From: Serilophus lunatus
Taxonomy: Eukaryota; Chordata; Aves; Passeriformes; Eurylaimidae
Length of the DNA stretch: 64,000 nucleotides
Direction of reading: 5' to 3'
Assembly: GCA_013399895.1 (NCBI GenBank)
Contig: VXBA01001332.1
Span: 545,439-609,438, forward strand
Notes under the pieces: generated by a model
Databases searched by the model: none
Told to the model about the DNA's origin: nothing
The model's input: only the letters and a program-made list of their open reading frames with translations
Translations under genes and position numbers: made by a program
In this document: piece after piece, positions 11,526-24,865 of the stretch
Layout of the letters: every line of letters begins with the position of its first letter
Numbering within the stretch: the first letter of the stretch is position 1

Positions 11526-13961
11526 GTCAGGTAAGCGTGGATCCATTCCAGCCTCTTCCCTCCCCAAGTTATTATTTGTTGTCACAGGGATTTGAAATGG
11601 GACAAAATCAGAGCAAGGTTTGTTAGATCATCACCACAGGTCACCTGTAGTGGTTGGAAAGGGTCGGTGATTGTCATACAGAAAGCATTGTACCGGTGCG
11701 TGGGAGAAGGGAAGGAAGAGCCTTTTCTTTTGCTATGCTGTGTTGCTGTTCTCTCCTGTTTTCTGGCTGTTGAAACACCCATTATCTCAGGAGCTGTTAC
11801 TGTTATTTGTCTGATGCAGAGTAGTGAATCACAATCAAATTAAAGGGAGGGTCCCAGGTTTTGATTGAATCCCAAACTAGACAGGCCCTATTATCCTTCT
11901 TTTTGTCTCTTATTCAAATGTGTCTGAATCATTATAGATTTTAACATAAGGCACTGAAAAATATGCAAATTTCTGTAGGATTTCAGGCTTCTGAGATTTA
12001 AATTTGAAAAAATCAGGTAGTAGATTTCAACATTTTATCTTACTGCAATGCTACTACAACCCTGGTCACTGAAACACACCTTTTTCCCCCTCCCCAGAAC
12101 AGTTCCAATTATAATTTTATTATTCCAGGTCTGGAATTTATTTTAACTGTGTGTGGGGAGCCTATTTTTTTTTTTATCCCATTCTATTTGATAATCTGAG
12201 AAAGTAATTGTTAATGGATTTCAAGATTTTCATCACAGTAGTTCTGAGAGTAGAGCTCTGTCACCCTGAATAGATATGGAATAGACATGCACTGTTCATG
12301 TTAATTCAGTACAACCCTTGCTATGAGTTTTGACATTTTAATTGTACCAAATATTGTTAGTTTTAGCGGTCACTTGGGTCCCTCCAAATTCCTGGTAGTA
12401 CAGATTTGTCCTTACTTCAGTGTAGTATGTGTGCAGCTTTGTCCCATATAGATGGCTTTGCATTGGAATTATCAGTACAGCAACACCATTACTTTTAGGA
12501 GTATAATGAGGTGCAAAAGAATGGAAAAAATAGGCTCCCTCCCCCTTCATTATTAGTGTAACTTTTCACAGCTCATTCTGGCAAACTTTGTGGCTGTCTT
12601 AAGACTTCCTCTTCAGTAAAAAGAGAATAAAGTATTAGGTACATCAAACAGCATTACTCCAAATTGTTACCCTTTGCTCTTGCACTAAAGGCTTGTTGTT
12701 CCTACCTGTTTTGAGAAAATATCAGTGTTCAATTCTTCAAACCTAACGATTAACAGCTGGAACACATCTCTGTTTATGTAAAGGAAAGTAGCTTTAACCT
12801 TTGTACAGTGGTATTCACCCAAATTATTCGGCCTTGGGGATATTCTGCTGAGTGGCAGGGTCTTGCCAAGCTGTGCATTGCTCATTTCTGCCCCATTTGT
12901 CATTGCAGCACAAGGATGTCTCAATAAACAACATCTGGAAAGTGACTTGAGAAATTCCTTGTTAATCATTTATTGGTTATAGGCTGAAGAGCATTTGGTA
13001 AACAGGCACTGATGCCAATTACTTGGCAAGAATTTTGGTTTGTTCAGAAGATCTAAAGGATGTTGCGATCATTACATTCTTTCAGTCTCTGCTCTGGAAA
13101 AATATTAACCTAAGAGAGGCAGAACTGCTAAGTGAGAAATTTTAACAATTGACAAATGTATGTGGCAGCCTCTTGTCTGCTGAATAAAATGTTTGCACTT
13201 TTTATCATTGGTATTGAAAGCCCAGTCCATGGAGCTGTTTGCTTAGTCTCCAGAGAGCAATCGTTTCAGATCAGTTACTTTCAATCCTTATATTGTACAC
13301 TACACACCGCCTCAGAAATGTTACTGTTGTCTAACCAGAGACATGGATGAGAATCAAAAATCTGAGTAACAGTCTACAAAGGCTGTGTTTATTCTGTGTT
13401 AGGAATGTTCCTCTTTGGCTTCCCATAATAATGCTAATATTACATATTGTTTTTTGTAACAGTATGACATTGCTGTCTGAATCGTAATATTTCTTAGAAA
13501 AAGCAACGATGCAAACGGATTTCCACTGTGTCATAGAAGCTGCCTATGGCAGGGTGAATGCCAGGTGAGCTGGAAAGCTCTGAAATAACTGTGACAAAAT
13601 GACTTCGTTTCGAGGTCTGCACTAGTCTGCTCACTGCTGGGAGCTTGGGTGTGGCAGAGCACAGACATGCTGGGACTTACATGGCAACTTTCTGTATTTT
13701 TCAAAATAGAGAAAGCATTCAGAAAATATAAACAACATATGCAACTCCTGCAGTTTTCATTTTCTAGAAGTGCAGACAGGATAGTCTCGGTGATGGTAAA
13801 TTCACTTAAGTTTGCCAAATCAGTGTTTTTCTTAACGCGTGTTTTTTATCACAAGGAGTGCTCTGTCTCCATTGGCCTCTCAGGACTACTGTAATACAAA
13901 TAATCACTCACTGAGAGTCAATTGATAGCTTTCAGCTTTCCATAATCTTTGGCCTTTACTC
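11526..13961. other. Non-coding stretch, nothing recognised
   Basis: The sequence is AT-rich. Open frames reach 95 codons with no known domain. No dispersed repeat was recognised. A T-run lies near 12166-12176. Confidence 0.7.
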
Positions 13962-13991
13962 TTCTAATTTATACTGGTGTATAAATTAGAA
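13962..13991. repeat. Perfect inverted repeat: 13-bp arms, 4-base loop
   Basis: The left arm 'ttctaatttatac' (13962-13974) and right arm 'gtataaattagaa' (13979-13991) are exact reverse complements around the loop 'tggt'. Arms this long with so tight a loop are expected well under once in a 64-kb window, even allowing for AT richness. It could extrude as a cruciform or form a hairpin if transcribed. No T-run or gene beside it suggests a terminator, and the stem is too short for a typical miRNA precursor. Confidence 0.9.
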
Positions 13992-16900
13992 ATGTATACC
14001 AATTCTGGTGGACTTTTTCTTATCTTTCTGAGCTCAGACAGGTCACTGTTGGCTTCTGAGAAACTTCCTTCCAAAAATTGGTTGTGAGGAAATTATCATT
14101 GGCAGAGGCTGTTAGTACATTCCTGAGCTTAAGAGAAGATTTACTAATTGCAGAAAAACTGCATTAAAGAAAATAAAATATTTAAAGATTATGGATGTTT
14201 TGGTGATTTTTTTTTTATCATGCTTATAAGAGCTCTGTAAGTCTTTGCCATGGAGCTATAATTGTACATTCAAAAATAGTACATTGATCAGTGTCTCTTA
14301 AAGATGTAATGATGAATTTGGCTCAATAATTATTTAAATGCCTTGTCAGTTCTTCCTCTCTTTAGAAATTATATTTAACTGTGTGTGGATTAGCCATGGT
14401 TATAGCTCAGGTGTTTAAATTACAGGAAGAGAAAAGAGGAAGGGTAGGTAAAATGTAGGGACTTATGATAGCCAATTTAGCATGGGATTAGTCCAGCTTA
14501 ATAGCCAAGTAACACATTTAGGACTCTGTTGTCCACACTTAAGCTCTGCAGATCTCTCATTTTTGTATAATCAGAATGAAATACAGAGCTATTTGACTCT
14601 CTCACCTACATTATGCATAGTCATTTTCCCCCCTTTTCTATAATTACAGTGCACAGTTTAAGAGATCGCCAAGTGCTGAGAGGAGCTTTAGTTTACGTGG
14701 TAGTGCTTCCCAAGAGGATCAGGTGGACTTGTTTTTTGGTTTTTTTTTGAAAGCATGTTGTGCAGATGAGAAGTTGATTTGCTAATGAAGTATTATTTAG
14801 AAGTTAAGGAACTCTGAGAAATTTGCATATAGGACCTTTTTATTTCTATGGGTTTTTAAACAAGGTAGGGATTTTAAGTAAAACTGTAGAGACTCTATTG
14901 GTTCTGAACTGAGCAGCAATTCAGGAGTTGACTGACAGGTAGCCAGAATTTCCTAATGTAGCACCATTCTAGCTGCTTTTATTTTTATGGTTTCCTTTTG
15001 TAGTCTTCTTATAAATAATTTTGCAGTAAGCCTCCACATAACAATTTAACCAGACCTGCCAGATCTACTGTTGTAAGCAGCAGAATATGGTTTTAAGAGT
15101 GTCAGTTAATTATCTGCCTTTTCCCTACATTTCCACCAGCCTGGGATGTTCAGATGCTGGTTGTCTGCACGTTACTCATGCATAGATCATGAATCTATGG
15201 TATTTTTTTGAACCCAATGCACACACTCAGTTGATCCCTGTGCCCGTCTGGTGGCTGTGCTGCAGTGAGGGGGACTGTGTCTCTTTGGCCTCCCGATGCC
15301 CAGTGGTGTATTTCTGGGGCAGGTGTGAAGAAGGGATGGAGAGAGCTGTGCGTCCTTTGCCTTTGGAGCCAGCTGAATCATTCTTGTCAGACAGTGCTTA
15401 TGGTACTTCCTTTCAGGAGCAGCTTGTTTGCCTTCAGCAGGGCCCAAAAGGCACCAAAAGGCACTTATTTTCAAAGCATTCCTAGGGAAAGATATAACAA
15501 TTCTTCTGTGTTTTCATCCTTATTCAAGCCAGTCTTCATCCCACAAAAACAAACAGAGATCGCCTGATGAGTTGCTCGCATTCAGCATTTGGCGAGGCTC
15601 GATCACTTTGCCAAATGTTGGTGCCTCTTTTCATGACCTTGCACAGAAAAGGGGTTTTTAGTTATTTCAGATGACCTCGTTATCCACTGTGGTTAATACA
15701 TATGTAGTTACCTGTAGTAAATCACAAGATTTTCTACAAAAGATGGAGATAAGATTTTGATGTTTTTGACTAAAGTGCTAGATGCTTATTAAAAAAAAAG
15801 TTTTAATCTACTTGACTGTGGTTTGAAGTGCTCTTATCTGACAGAGAGAGCAACCTCAGAGGAGGGGAGCTTGTCTGTATACAGTGAGTCCTTGGTGTCT
15901 GGCTGCAGCCTTGGGAGAGAACATCCCTTAAAGGGACACTACTGATCAACAAGGGAAAGTGGGTTCAGCTGATGGTGGGGGGACACATTGGATTTGGAGC
16001 CTAGTGATTCTTCCAGTTGAGAGGGAGTAATATGGTCTGTGCCTCAGCATCAATGTCAAGTGAAGGGAGAGATGAAGTGAAGGTGTTGGCTTTTTAACAG
16101 AAAATTGGGAAAGGGGAGGCTGTAGTGACAGACCGTACTGGGCATCACCTCCTTGGCAGACCTTGCCTGGAGCAGGTAGGGGTTGCTTGTGTGTCACAGT
16201 CAGGCTGTGTCCGAGCAAAAGCAGCTCAGTCATTCAGGAGAACCTTGCCATCACGTGCAATGCAGAAGGTGAGAAAAGAGCAGGGTAAGCTGTTTGACAG
16301 AGCAGGGTGATCGGAGGTGCCTCCTGTTTCTGACAGCAGCCAGAATAGATGACTAGGCTTCTTTTGTATGTCTATTTGTAAGTCTTCATACAAGCAAGAA
16401 GTATGTGTGTGTATATACAGCTTTCTCAATCTCTGGTAGACTTTTCTACAATGAAAAATCTTCAAGTGAGGAGCAACTAAACAAGATGTGTGTGTCTGTG
16501 ACAGTGACCAAGCTATCTACTAGCCTGAGAGAGTCTGTTGATTGAGATTTCACAGGTCTGTGTGACTTGCAACAGCTGCAAAATCACTTTATGTGGGCAG
16601 TGGGTATTGCCTGCTAGAATTCAAGCCCCTCTGCCCTACCATCTTACCTCCTACAGTGACCTATATAGTTGAAACAGAGGGCTGTATCGATAATCGAGGC
16701 TAAAGATCATTATTGTCAGGCTGCAAACAGAAAAGCCCGTTGCCCTGGATGTAGCACGTGCTCTGAGCCCAGGCCAGCTGCACGAACTTCCTGAGCACCA
16801 AAGTCAGATCAATACAATTCCTGCCTTGATTCTGCCAGTTCGAAGTGTTTTCCTGTTTCTGGTTCTCCATGCATGCTGTCTGCCTCTATCAGGAAAGGGA

Positions 16901-19900
16901 AGAATGATGTCCTCTGTAACTGTTCAGTTTTTTCCAGAGTTCAGAGGAACTGTAGTAAATTGGACCAAAATGTCTGCCCCAAAACTTAATGTTTTATGAA
17001 GCAGTGGCAATAATTTAGTAATCTCAGAGAGATGTGATACTTAAGTATCTACAAAACCTGAGATTCTGGAAACTGCTGAGGCTATGCCACACAAGGGAGA
17101 GGTGGTCTTTCTCTCTTACTTTTGAGTGCAAGGCACAGTACCACAAACTAAATGTGTTTCTTCTTCTGGGTGCCTAAACTTAGCAGTAGCCCTGCAAGAT
17201 TTACAGTATCTGTGCTTGGTGGCCATTATCACAAGTGATGGTGCTGGTGAAGGAAAGGATGGGATGTCTTGATCTGTTCAGTTTTCAAACATTCTCCATA
17301 GGCTGTAGGCTGATGGGAAGCAACTCACAAGCACAGCCCATGCTTCAGGTAAACTGAATCCAAAGTCCACTGGAGTCAGGGTGTTGTGGCAAACTCACAT
17401 GGGAAGAGCTGAGAGCAGAATCTGTTTCACAAGCAGGAATCTGAAGGTAAATAAAGCTTACCTCTGCACTTCTTTACAGTAACATAAGCCATTAGGCAGA
17501 AAAGTGGCAGTTTCTCCATTATTCCTGGGTAAATATACTGAGGTGTCAGTGTTAGCATGCTGAAAAATAATATCCAGTAGTACTTTCCTATGAAGTCAGT
17601 CATCAGAGTAAATGCAGGAAGCATCAGGCTCTGAGCACAGTACTGAGTTTAACCAATGTAGGCAGGTAGGTACTGGAGGTGTGAAATTGAAAAAGTCACA
17701 AATGCTTCCTGCCTTATTCTTTCTAGACAGGTTTCTTGTACTTATTTAAAGGCCAGGAATCCCAAAGGACAGTGTTACCACCTTTATTACTTTCTCTCTA
17801 ATGACATTTTTCAGATTTTTCAGGTAAAGCCACATCTCATGTCACAAATGAGATAGCAGCATTTGCTGCATTGGTCAATATGCTTTACAGGGAAGGGGCA
17901 GCTGTAACTTTTGCTATTCTGTACTTCCTCAGCTTTCTTGAAAGCATTTAAACCTTGACAAAGAGATACTGTCATTTCTGAAGGAGGAAAATTCAGAACT
18001 GACGAAACTGTTACATCAGCCAGGCCTCAATAAGAGGGAAGTTTGCTCAGAAACGTGTTTCATGTAAGACTTAGGACTGGATTGGGCACTCTTCGCTTGC
18101 AAACAAAAATCCATTAAAAATAAGCAAACCTGATCTCTTAAGTCAGTACTCATATCAGCCTGTTGTTAAAGGATTTAATTCACTATTATTTAATCTCTCA
18201 AACATTTATATGTTGCTGTATTTCACTTACAACTTCATATAGTACAACTTCATACACCTGCAGCCTTTGGTACCACTATTTTATTTTTTTAAAAAATTAA
18301 TATATGAACCAAGTGAAGTCAACTTGAGCTTACTTCCACAAGGGACAATAAAGTTATGTGGGCATGATGACTGTTTAATATTCTTGGAAGCTTTTAGCAC
18401 AGAGTAGAGTGGCAACTTGAAATACTAGAGCCAGGAAAAACATAAATTTGATAAGTTCATTTTTTTTTTTCCTGTCAGAAATGTGTATTTTAGCAATCAC
18501 AAGTGACTACTACAAAGCCAGACTGGGTCATTTATATACAAAATCTATTTTATATTTCTGAAATCCAAATTTGCATGGCAGTTTTTCCTGTGAAATATCC
18601 AAATGGATGGTGGTTTATTTTCCTTGTGACTCTGTGTATCTCGAGTGTATTTGCGTCTCACTGCAAGAAATGTTGCTCCATTCAAAAGCTCATAATGATT
18701 TTTACCTCTTGGTATTATTCTGGGCAAGAGAACTTAGTCCTGCTGTTTTTCAAGATCCTCTTTGGTTCACTGCTGTCACCTGCAACACCCTTCTGATGAA
18801 TCTGTGAGAAATCAGATTACGTAAGAGCTCAGTTACAGGGCTGCTGAAGGCAGAACTTCTCTCCTATGGTCTATGTCAACACTGCAAAAGAAATATGCCA
18901 GTCCAACAACCCTGAATAAACTTGTCCTGTCAACTGGCAAACAACAAAATTGGGAGGGGAATTAGTAAGTGAAAATCCTACAGGCAGTACAAGGTACAAT
19001 TTGTCATCTTTTTTTTTCTTGTACACGTGGGCACGAGGTGGACTGATTAAAATTTTGGAGGGAACACTGCCAAGGTGCTTCCTTCACCTTGCAGAGGTGA
19101 TTTTGGGAATGAAGAGTAATGGTTCACTCCTAGGTTGCAAATGTGAACAAAGGAGGTTATTACTCACTTCCTTGGCCAGGGACGTGCCTCTCCAGAAGTT
19201 GGCTGCTGCATCCAACATTTCTTCTGCTCTCTGGCTTCCCTCACTTGCTCAAGCATTGATACCTCGCTCACGCTGCTCCCACTGAGTGGATCCACAGAGG
19301 ACACTGCTTCTGAGGTCATGCCTGTGAGGTCTGAACCCTGTTCCAGATTCCTCTGGGCTTCTCAGATCTCGTACTGACTTGGAGGTACTGTCGGTGTAGA
19401 GGGAGGCAGTTAGCAGAGTGACTGCTTAATTGGTGCTGTAAATGCATGAGTAAGTCTTTCAGTGTCCATGAAATCAACCAAAATGCCACAAAAGGAGCAT
19501 TTGTTTTTAACAGCTGCCTGGCTGGGGAGACATCTTGCATTGATCCTGGGCTATTGGACTGCCAGACCTTTATTTCAATGCAGTTATCAGTAATGAACTG
19601 GTGGTAAGGAGGAGTTAGAAGGGCTGAAAAGACTGCACCTCTCTAATGTTAACCTCACCACAGAGAGACAGGATGACTCTAGCACACATAAATATAGTAA
19701 AAGTATGATCTGAAAACAAGGTGCTGACTCTTGAAAGGCTGGCCTCAGAGACTTCAACTCTGCTTGTTCTCTCAAGGTCCTGGTACAGGAGTCTTGCTAG
19801 GAAGCGTCACACTGTGATGCCCTGAGCTGAGAGGGGAGTCTTCCAGCAGAAAGATGAAAAGTTGAAAAATAGATTCCACGACTGAAAGAAGAGAAGATAA

Positions 19901-20039
19901 TTGCTATTTGTCTCTCTGAGCTTTTGTGGGCAGATATTGAATAGAAAATGGTTCATATAATTGTATTTTTTGGGAGTCTAGTTTCAGTCAAAGATTTATA
20001 GGGGTTTTTTTCCTGCAAAATCCCTGCTCTTTTCTATTT
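13992..20039. other. Non-coding stretch, nothing firmly recognised
   Basis: No gene or transposon was recognised. Opposing open frames of 95-100 codons around 15187-15567 lack known domains. The part at 16680-16760, with 'tatcgataatcgaggc' and 'gatcattattgtcagg', has a regulatory look but is short. Plain T-runs occur at 14208-14217 and 18462-18472. Confidence 0.65.
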
Positions 20040-20220
20040 TAAAAGAGGGACTATCGCCAAGTGTCACCCTGAAGAATTGGACCCACTACAGTATTTTGTT
20101 ACATATCAGAAAACAAAGTGCAAGGCTGGTACACTATTAAGCAACAGCAGCGGAGCTGCCACTCTCAACCTCATTATTCAAGGCTCTCTTTAGTTCAATT
20201 ATACACCTCTACAGCTAAGG
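20040..20220. promoter_or_regulatory. Candidate conserved regulatory element
   Basis: This repeat-free block includes 'gactatcgccaagtgtcacc', 'cagcagcggagctgcc' and 'tagttcaattatacacc'. It has mixed composition, retained CpGs and no reading frame. The call is by texture only. Confidence 0.22.
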
Positions 20221-20415
20221 AAGATAGATGAAGGTCATTTGGGAGCTGTAAACCACAACGCATTGAATGCAGAACTATGTTCTTAAGCTGATTTACACCT
20301 TGTTCTCCAGTGTTGTACAGCATGGGGCTTCGATTGAAATGCAGAGGCAGTGATTGAAAAGCCTTTTTCCTCTTCTTAGCTTCAGATCCACTGCTGTAAT
20401 TATTACCTTGATTAC

Positions 20416-20428
20416 GAGAGAGAGAGAA
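20416..20428 (+). repeat. Short (GA)n microsatellite
   Basis: About six GA units in a row, with no further meaning seen. Confidence 0.85.
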
Positions 20429-20704
20429 CGGCTGTTGCTTTCATACTTGAGTGGTGACAAACCCCCAAATCCTGCAACTCGGGCAGAGAACCCACTGGGG
20501 ATGCACAGTGGTATTTACATCTGTAGTAAGTTAATTCTTGGTTGTGTGTATTGGCCCAATAAAGAAGAAAAACTGTCTTTGAGAGAAGAAATTTTCCTTT
20601 TAGTTGAGACAAAGAGCTGCCATCTTGAATTGATTTACCTCCCATATATCTCAGCATGAGGAATGTCAGGTATATCAAAGAAAGTTAATTAAATACTGCA
20701 AATG

Positions 20705-20717
20705 CACACACACACAC
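20705..20717 (+). repeat. Short (CA)n microsatellite
   Basis: About six CA units, possibly polymorphic. Confidence 0.85.
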
Positions 20718-21556
20718 TAAGAACTCTCATGCTATTGACAAAGAATTGTAGGCTTCACTCACAGGAAACAGAGACATTTTAAAAATAATGTGATCTGAAG
20801 TGTACTGTGCAAACCTATCTGGAACCAGGTACTTAAGGTAGTGAATTTGTGGGTATCGATGCTGTTAAACTGATTCCCCTGTAGGACCACAGGGTGAGAC
20901 CAGTTTGGATTCTCTCACACTTTGGAAAAAAGACTTTCATAAAAACTGTAAATCAGCTTCACCTTCCCTGAATATTGTTCCAGAGCTTGTGCAATGCAAG
21001 CACCTTGCTTTGTATGTTAAGTTGCACATTAGTTAGCACTCTTACCAAAATCAGTGGCAGCAGATGCCAGATCTGACAAGTTAGACTTAACTAAATATCA
21101 CCTTGGATTTCAGTGTTGTCTTGGGAGATGTTTTGTCAGTCTAAGCTAACTTAAGAGAGGAAGAATGGCAGTAAAACAAAAATTATTTTAATTCTTTTCT
21201 GAAATGTGGTTTGCTGAACATCTTGCATCTCTAGCAAGTCATCTTTATTTCAACATAAATTCAGGAATTAGCACAGAGCCACAAGCACTTTTAACAGAGA
21301 AATAAAGACTATTTTAGCAACATTGTATTTCTATCCATGGACCAGTGTTCACTTCATTAACATTTCTCCTCTTTTTATAGTAAGGTAAAACAATAAGCAC
21401 CATGAATGCATTTTTATTTACGATATTTTAGAATTTGTTTCAGGTGGAGATTTTTTTTGGATATTTTTATTTACTGGAAACAATCACAGAAGACTTTTAA
21501 ACACTAATATTGTTTGAAAAGGTTTTTGCTCTGAAAGATTTAAAGTGTTTATAATG
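20718..21556. other. Non-coding stretch, nothing recognised
   Basis: AT-rich sequence without a gene or a dispersed repeat that I can name. Confidence 0.7.
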
Positions 21557-21597
21557 CATACATATATATGTATGTGTGTATATATATATATATATGT
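21557..21597 (+). repeat. Compound (TA)n/(TG)n microsatellite
   Basis: Alternating pyrimidine-purine tract: a CATA/TATA part, a short TGTG part, then about eight TA units. It is the longest dinucleotide satellite in the window and likely to vary in length between individuals. Confidence 0.9.
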
Positions 21598-21892
21598 TTA
21601 TTATAACTAACCCTTTTAATTTAAAATCATACTATGATTTCATAGTGTGGTACTGTAAATACCTAATTCTGTTCACATGTGATGCCCACTAATTTCATAA
21701 TACCTCATCTGAAGGCCAGCATTTCTGCTGTTGTTGATTGCCTGTGTTTTTATTATTTGCAGCACCTGGTATCCTTAAGAAAAGAGCTTTATTGTCCATG
21801 TGTATGTTCTCCTTGCTGAGTTTGTTCAAGGAACAAATATGCAGCTCCCAATTCTAGCATTGCCCCACCACATCAGTAGCTTAAATTGTACA

Positions 21893-21945
21893 TGAATCCA
21901 GTCCTGCTGCCATTAGAACCAATGGAAGCACTGAAAGGGCTTGAC
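21893..21945. mobile_element. Ancient amniote LINE/SINE relic (CR1/L3-like word)
   Basis: The words 'tccagtcctgctgccatt' and 'aaccaatggaag' resemble the widespread amniote repeat unit 'gatcctgctcccattgaagtcaatgg' found in old CR1/L3-type sequences. The match is short and degraded, so a chance match is possible. Confidence 0.35.
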
Positions 21946-22668
21946 TGCTGAAAATTGGAATCTCTGAGTCCACCAGGGACAAATATAATAATAGATACAT
22001 CCAAAGACAATAAAATCATAATTATATATAATCCACTACTAACTTAATTATAGATACATATTGTAAACAAAGACCTGGAATCCTCTTTTCTCAGAGGAAA
22101 AATCCTACTTTATTCAATAAGATTGTGATGTAAAAGCAAAGTGGGACTGGGCCCTGATGCACATGGCTGCAATCTGCAGACTTTATCTGAGGGTTTGCAT
22201 TGATTTTTTCCTGCACTGAAGATCTGTGCTCACTATTTACAATTTTGTATCTTCCTATTAAAAGAAACATCTTTTTAAAAGAGAAACCAGGTGTCTCAAA
22301 AGGGGTCCCTAATTTCAAGATATTTTTGCTATGGAGATATTGGATATGCTGGATATACTTCCCAGCAATTGTTACAAACTTAAAGACCTGCAACTGTTAA
22401 AATGAAGCTTCTCTAGTGTCAATCCAAAACTTTTGACGTAAACTTTAAATAAAATCTTTGGGGAGAAATTCTCTCAAATAAATCCGGGGATTTTCCCTGG
22501 TAATTTTTTGTTTGGTTGGTTTGTTCCACCCCCCCCCTCACAAATAACAATTCAGTCACTGTCTTATTTTGCCTCTTGTAGTGATGCAATTATTTGCAGG
22601 GCTGCCTGCTAAAGCAGATTAAGAAATGATCTGGATTAAAAATAGCATCAAAGGGCTCCAAAACCTGT

Positions 22669-22692
22669 GGTGCAGGGAATGGTGCAGGGGAA
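22669..22692 (+). repeat. 12-bp tandem duplication
   Basis: Two adjacent copies of 'ggtgcaggg(a/g)(a)', the second with one base change. Confidence 0.75.
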
Positions 22693-22915
22693 GGAATGCC
22701 TGGTGAAGGATGAGTATGAGAGCTGCTTATTCCAGTACAGATGTTGACATTTTTTTAACGCCAAACTATGTATCAGCTGACCTGGGTCAGACCAGGCAGT
22801 GGCATAGCCACTTTAATTGTGAGGATGGAAACTACCCCATGCTGCAGATAATCATTGATTTTCTTTAACTCTGTTCTCCACCAGTGATTAATTAGTAATT
22901 GTACTCATGAGGTAA

Positions 22916-22943
22916 AATTAATAACTTTGAATTAATAACTTTG
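22916..22943 (+). repeat. Perfect 14-bp tandem duplication
   Basis: The word 'aattaataactttg' occurs twice head to tail without a mismatch, suggesting a recent slippage event. Confidence 0.9.
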
Positions 22944-23914
22944 GCTTTTTAATTTTTTCCTTCTTTTGGCAGTAAATTTTGAATCTACCATACGTGCTAT
23001 TCCGGCTGAAATGCTGTTCTGAGTCTCTACTGGCATCCTGCAAACTCTCTTGGAAAGGACAAGGCATGGCTGTGCTCCAAAAAGCGGGGAGCAGGGAGGA
23101 GGAGATACAATCACTCTGGGATGCATGTTTTGTACCCTGTGTGCAGAAATTCCCTGCAGAGAGACCTTCAGGGTTAAGCCAATCCATTTTATCTGCATGA
23201 GTTGGCTCATATTCCAGATCCTTTCTTCAGAGGAACTTTGGACAACCAGAGATGTTGCTGTCTCTCAGATGCGACCATTCGCATCTATGCTTTTAAAAGT
23301 AATTGTGGGGTTTTTTGCCAGATAAGATGACAGGCCTTAAATCCAGGGATTGAAAATGCAAGATATCATGGGAATTTCCACGATTTCTGCAAACCAAGGG
23401 TAGACTATGTCTTTTCCCTCTTATCTTCCATTTGTCCTTGCTTTTTTTTTTTTTTGCACACCATGAAACCCAGCAATGTCAGCTCCAGAAATTATTGCAC
23501 GCCTTGTAGGGAAGGCACTGAGTTCATTGCAGAACTGGCAAGAAATGGTTTCTAGAATGCATGCTGATTCTCATGGCACCACACGTGGATCCCTGCAATG
23601 CTTTTACGTTCCTTCTGCACCTTCCTTGCAAATACAGTGTGGACAGGACAAACTGTGTATCCTGTCTTCTGCTCTTTTTCTTCTGTAAAAATCCTTGGGA
23701 TTTTTGTGTTGAGAAGGGACCAAAGACTGAAATCACCCTGCCGGTTTACTGGAACACACAGCAGGAATGAGAACTCTCTCCACTTGTGCATTTGGACCTC
23801 AGAAACAGTGTGTGTGCCAAGATAGGATAACCACTAGCTCTTAGCTGGAACCTTTTAAGTACAGAAAATGGCAGTATCAGCTAATTCCAAAAAGTACTGG
23901 AAATAACAATCTTA

Positions 23915-23960
23915 TGCATGTGTCTAAGTGCTTAAACAGAATACTTCGGGGCTTATTTCA
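23915..23960. mobile_element. Ancient amniote repeat relic
   Basis: The run 'tgcatgtgtctaagtgctt' followed by 'cttcggggctta' resembles the amniote-wide repeat word 'gcacgtgcttaagtgctttgctgaatcggggcctta', in the same order and at similar spacing. The copy is badly decayed. Confidence 0.4.
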
Positions 23961-24865
23961 GGATTTTTATGCAATAATCTTCTTCAGGAGCAACATCTGA
24001 TAGCATTATGCAAAATCATAATGAAGTACTCAAGCAGATTATCTAGGCAAGCTCTCAATTAGCTGAGATGTCTCGACCTATGAATCTGAATAAAAGGTGC
24101 TGAGCTTATTGGGGTGACCTTTCTAACAAGCATGAAACTGCTGTCAGTAGAGGAATCACTGAAGTAGCCATAATGTTGGGCAGTAATTCTGAAAGAAGGT
24201 TACACCTACTCAGTTTTCTTTTTTGCTCTCTGTATACTGCAAGAGGGTTTATGAGCTTTAGCTAATGATCCCAGCTGTTCCCAAGGAATTTGGATGCAGA
24301 TAGGCTTGGACTGAGACACATCATAAAAAAGGAATATCCCTGTGTATCTGTATATTTTCTTAATCAAGCTGACTGTAAGGTGTTTTATGAGTATATACTG
24401 TACACATCACTGAAATGCAGTGCTTTGTAGACACTAAACTTTCAGTGAATGTGCCTTATTAGTGATATATATATATATTATTAACAAAAAACATAATTGC
24501 AAACTTCTGTAATCAAAAGCACAACAAGAGGTTAAGCTGAAGGACCTGGCTTTGTTAGTCTTCTCTGGTCTTATCCAGAAAAATTGCATGCACTACATTT
24601 CTTGGTATTCCATTTATTTTTCTTGGAAGGTGTTGATCTGATCCTTCCAGGGCCTCAGTCTGCTCTCAGACAGCTACTCTGTGCTAGTGAGAGATGTGTT
24701 TGCCTCCTTCCATGTACCTCCATCCAAAACAGCCTACTCTAAAATGGATGGAGTGGGGAATTAGTGGTTCTGTTGGATGAGCTTTATGTAACACAAAAAA
24801 GGATGAGTCCTTATTGAGTTACGTAGGAACACAGAATTGCAGCAGCATATAGTCTGGATGGTTTT
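23961..24865. other. Non-coding stretch, nothing recognised
   Basis: No gene or named dispersed repeat. An (AT)7 tract lies at 24465-24478. Confidence 0.7.
24465..24478 (+). repeat. (AT)7 microsatellite
   Basis: Seven AT units in an AT-rich setting. There is no reason to treat it as a promoter TATA box. Confidence 0.85.

Larger units (their letters stand above)
21946..23914. other. Non-coding stretch with small tandem duplications
   Basis: It holds a C9 run near 22526-22536, a 12-bp near-perfect tandem pair at 22669-22692, a perfect 14-bp pair at 22916-22943 and a T14 run at 23442-23455. The part at 22560-22660 is repeat-free and may be regulatory. Several overlapping open frames around 22918-23325 lack recognisable domains. 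Confidence 0.65.

Noticed and set aside
12142..14388. Shared 15-base word 'tttaactgtgtgtgg' at 12142-12156 and 14374-14388
   Set aside because: A few such 15-base coincidences are expected in 64 kb, and the flanks do not align.
21557..24478. TATA-rich tracts as promoter TATA boxes
   Set aside because: They are dinucleotide satellites with no transcription start context or downstream gene.
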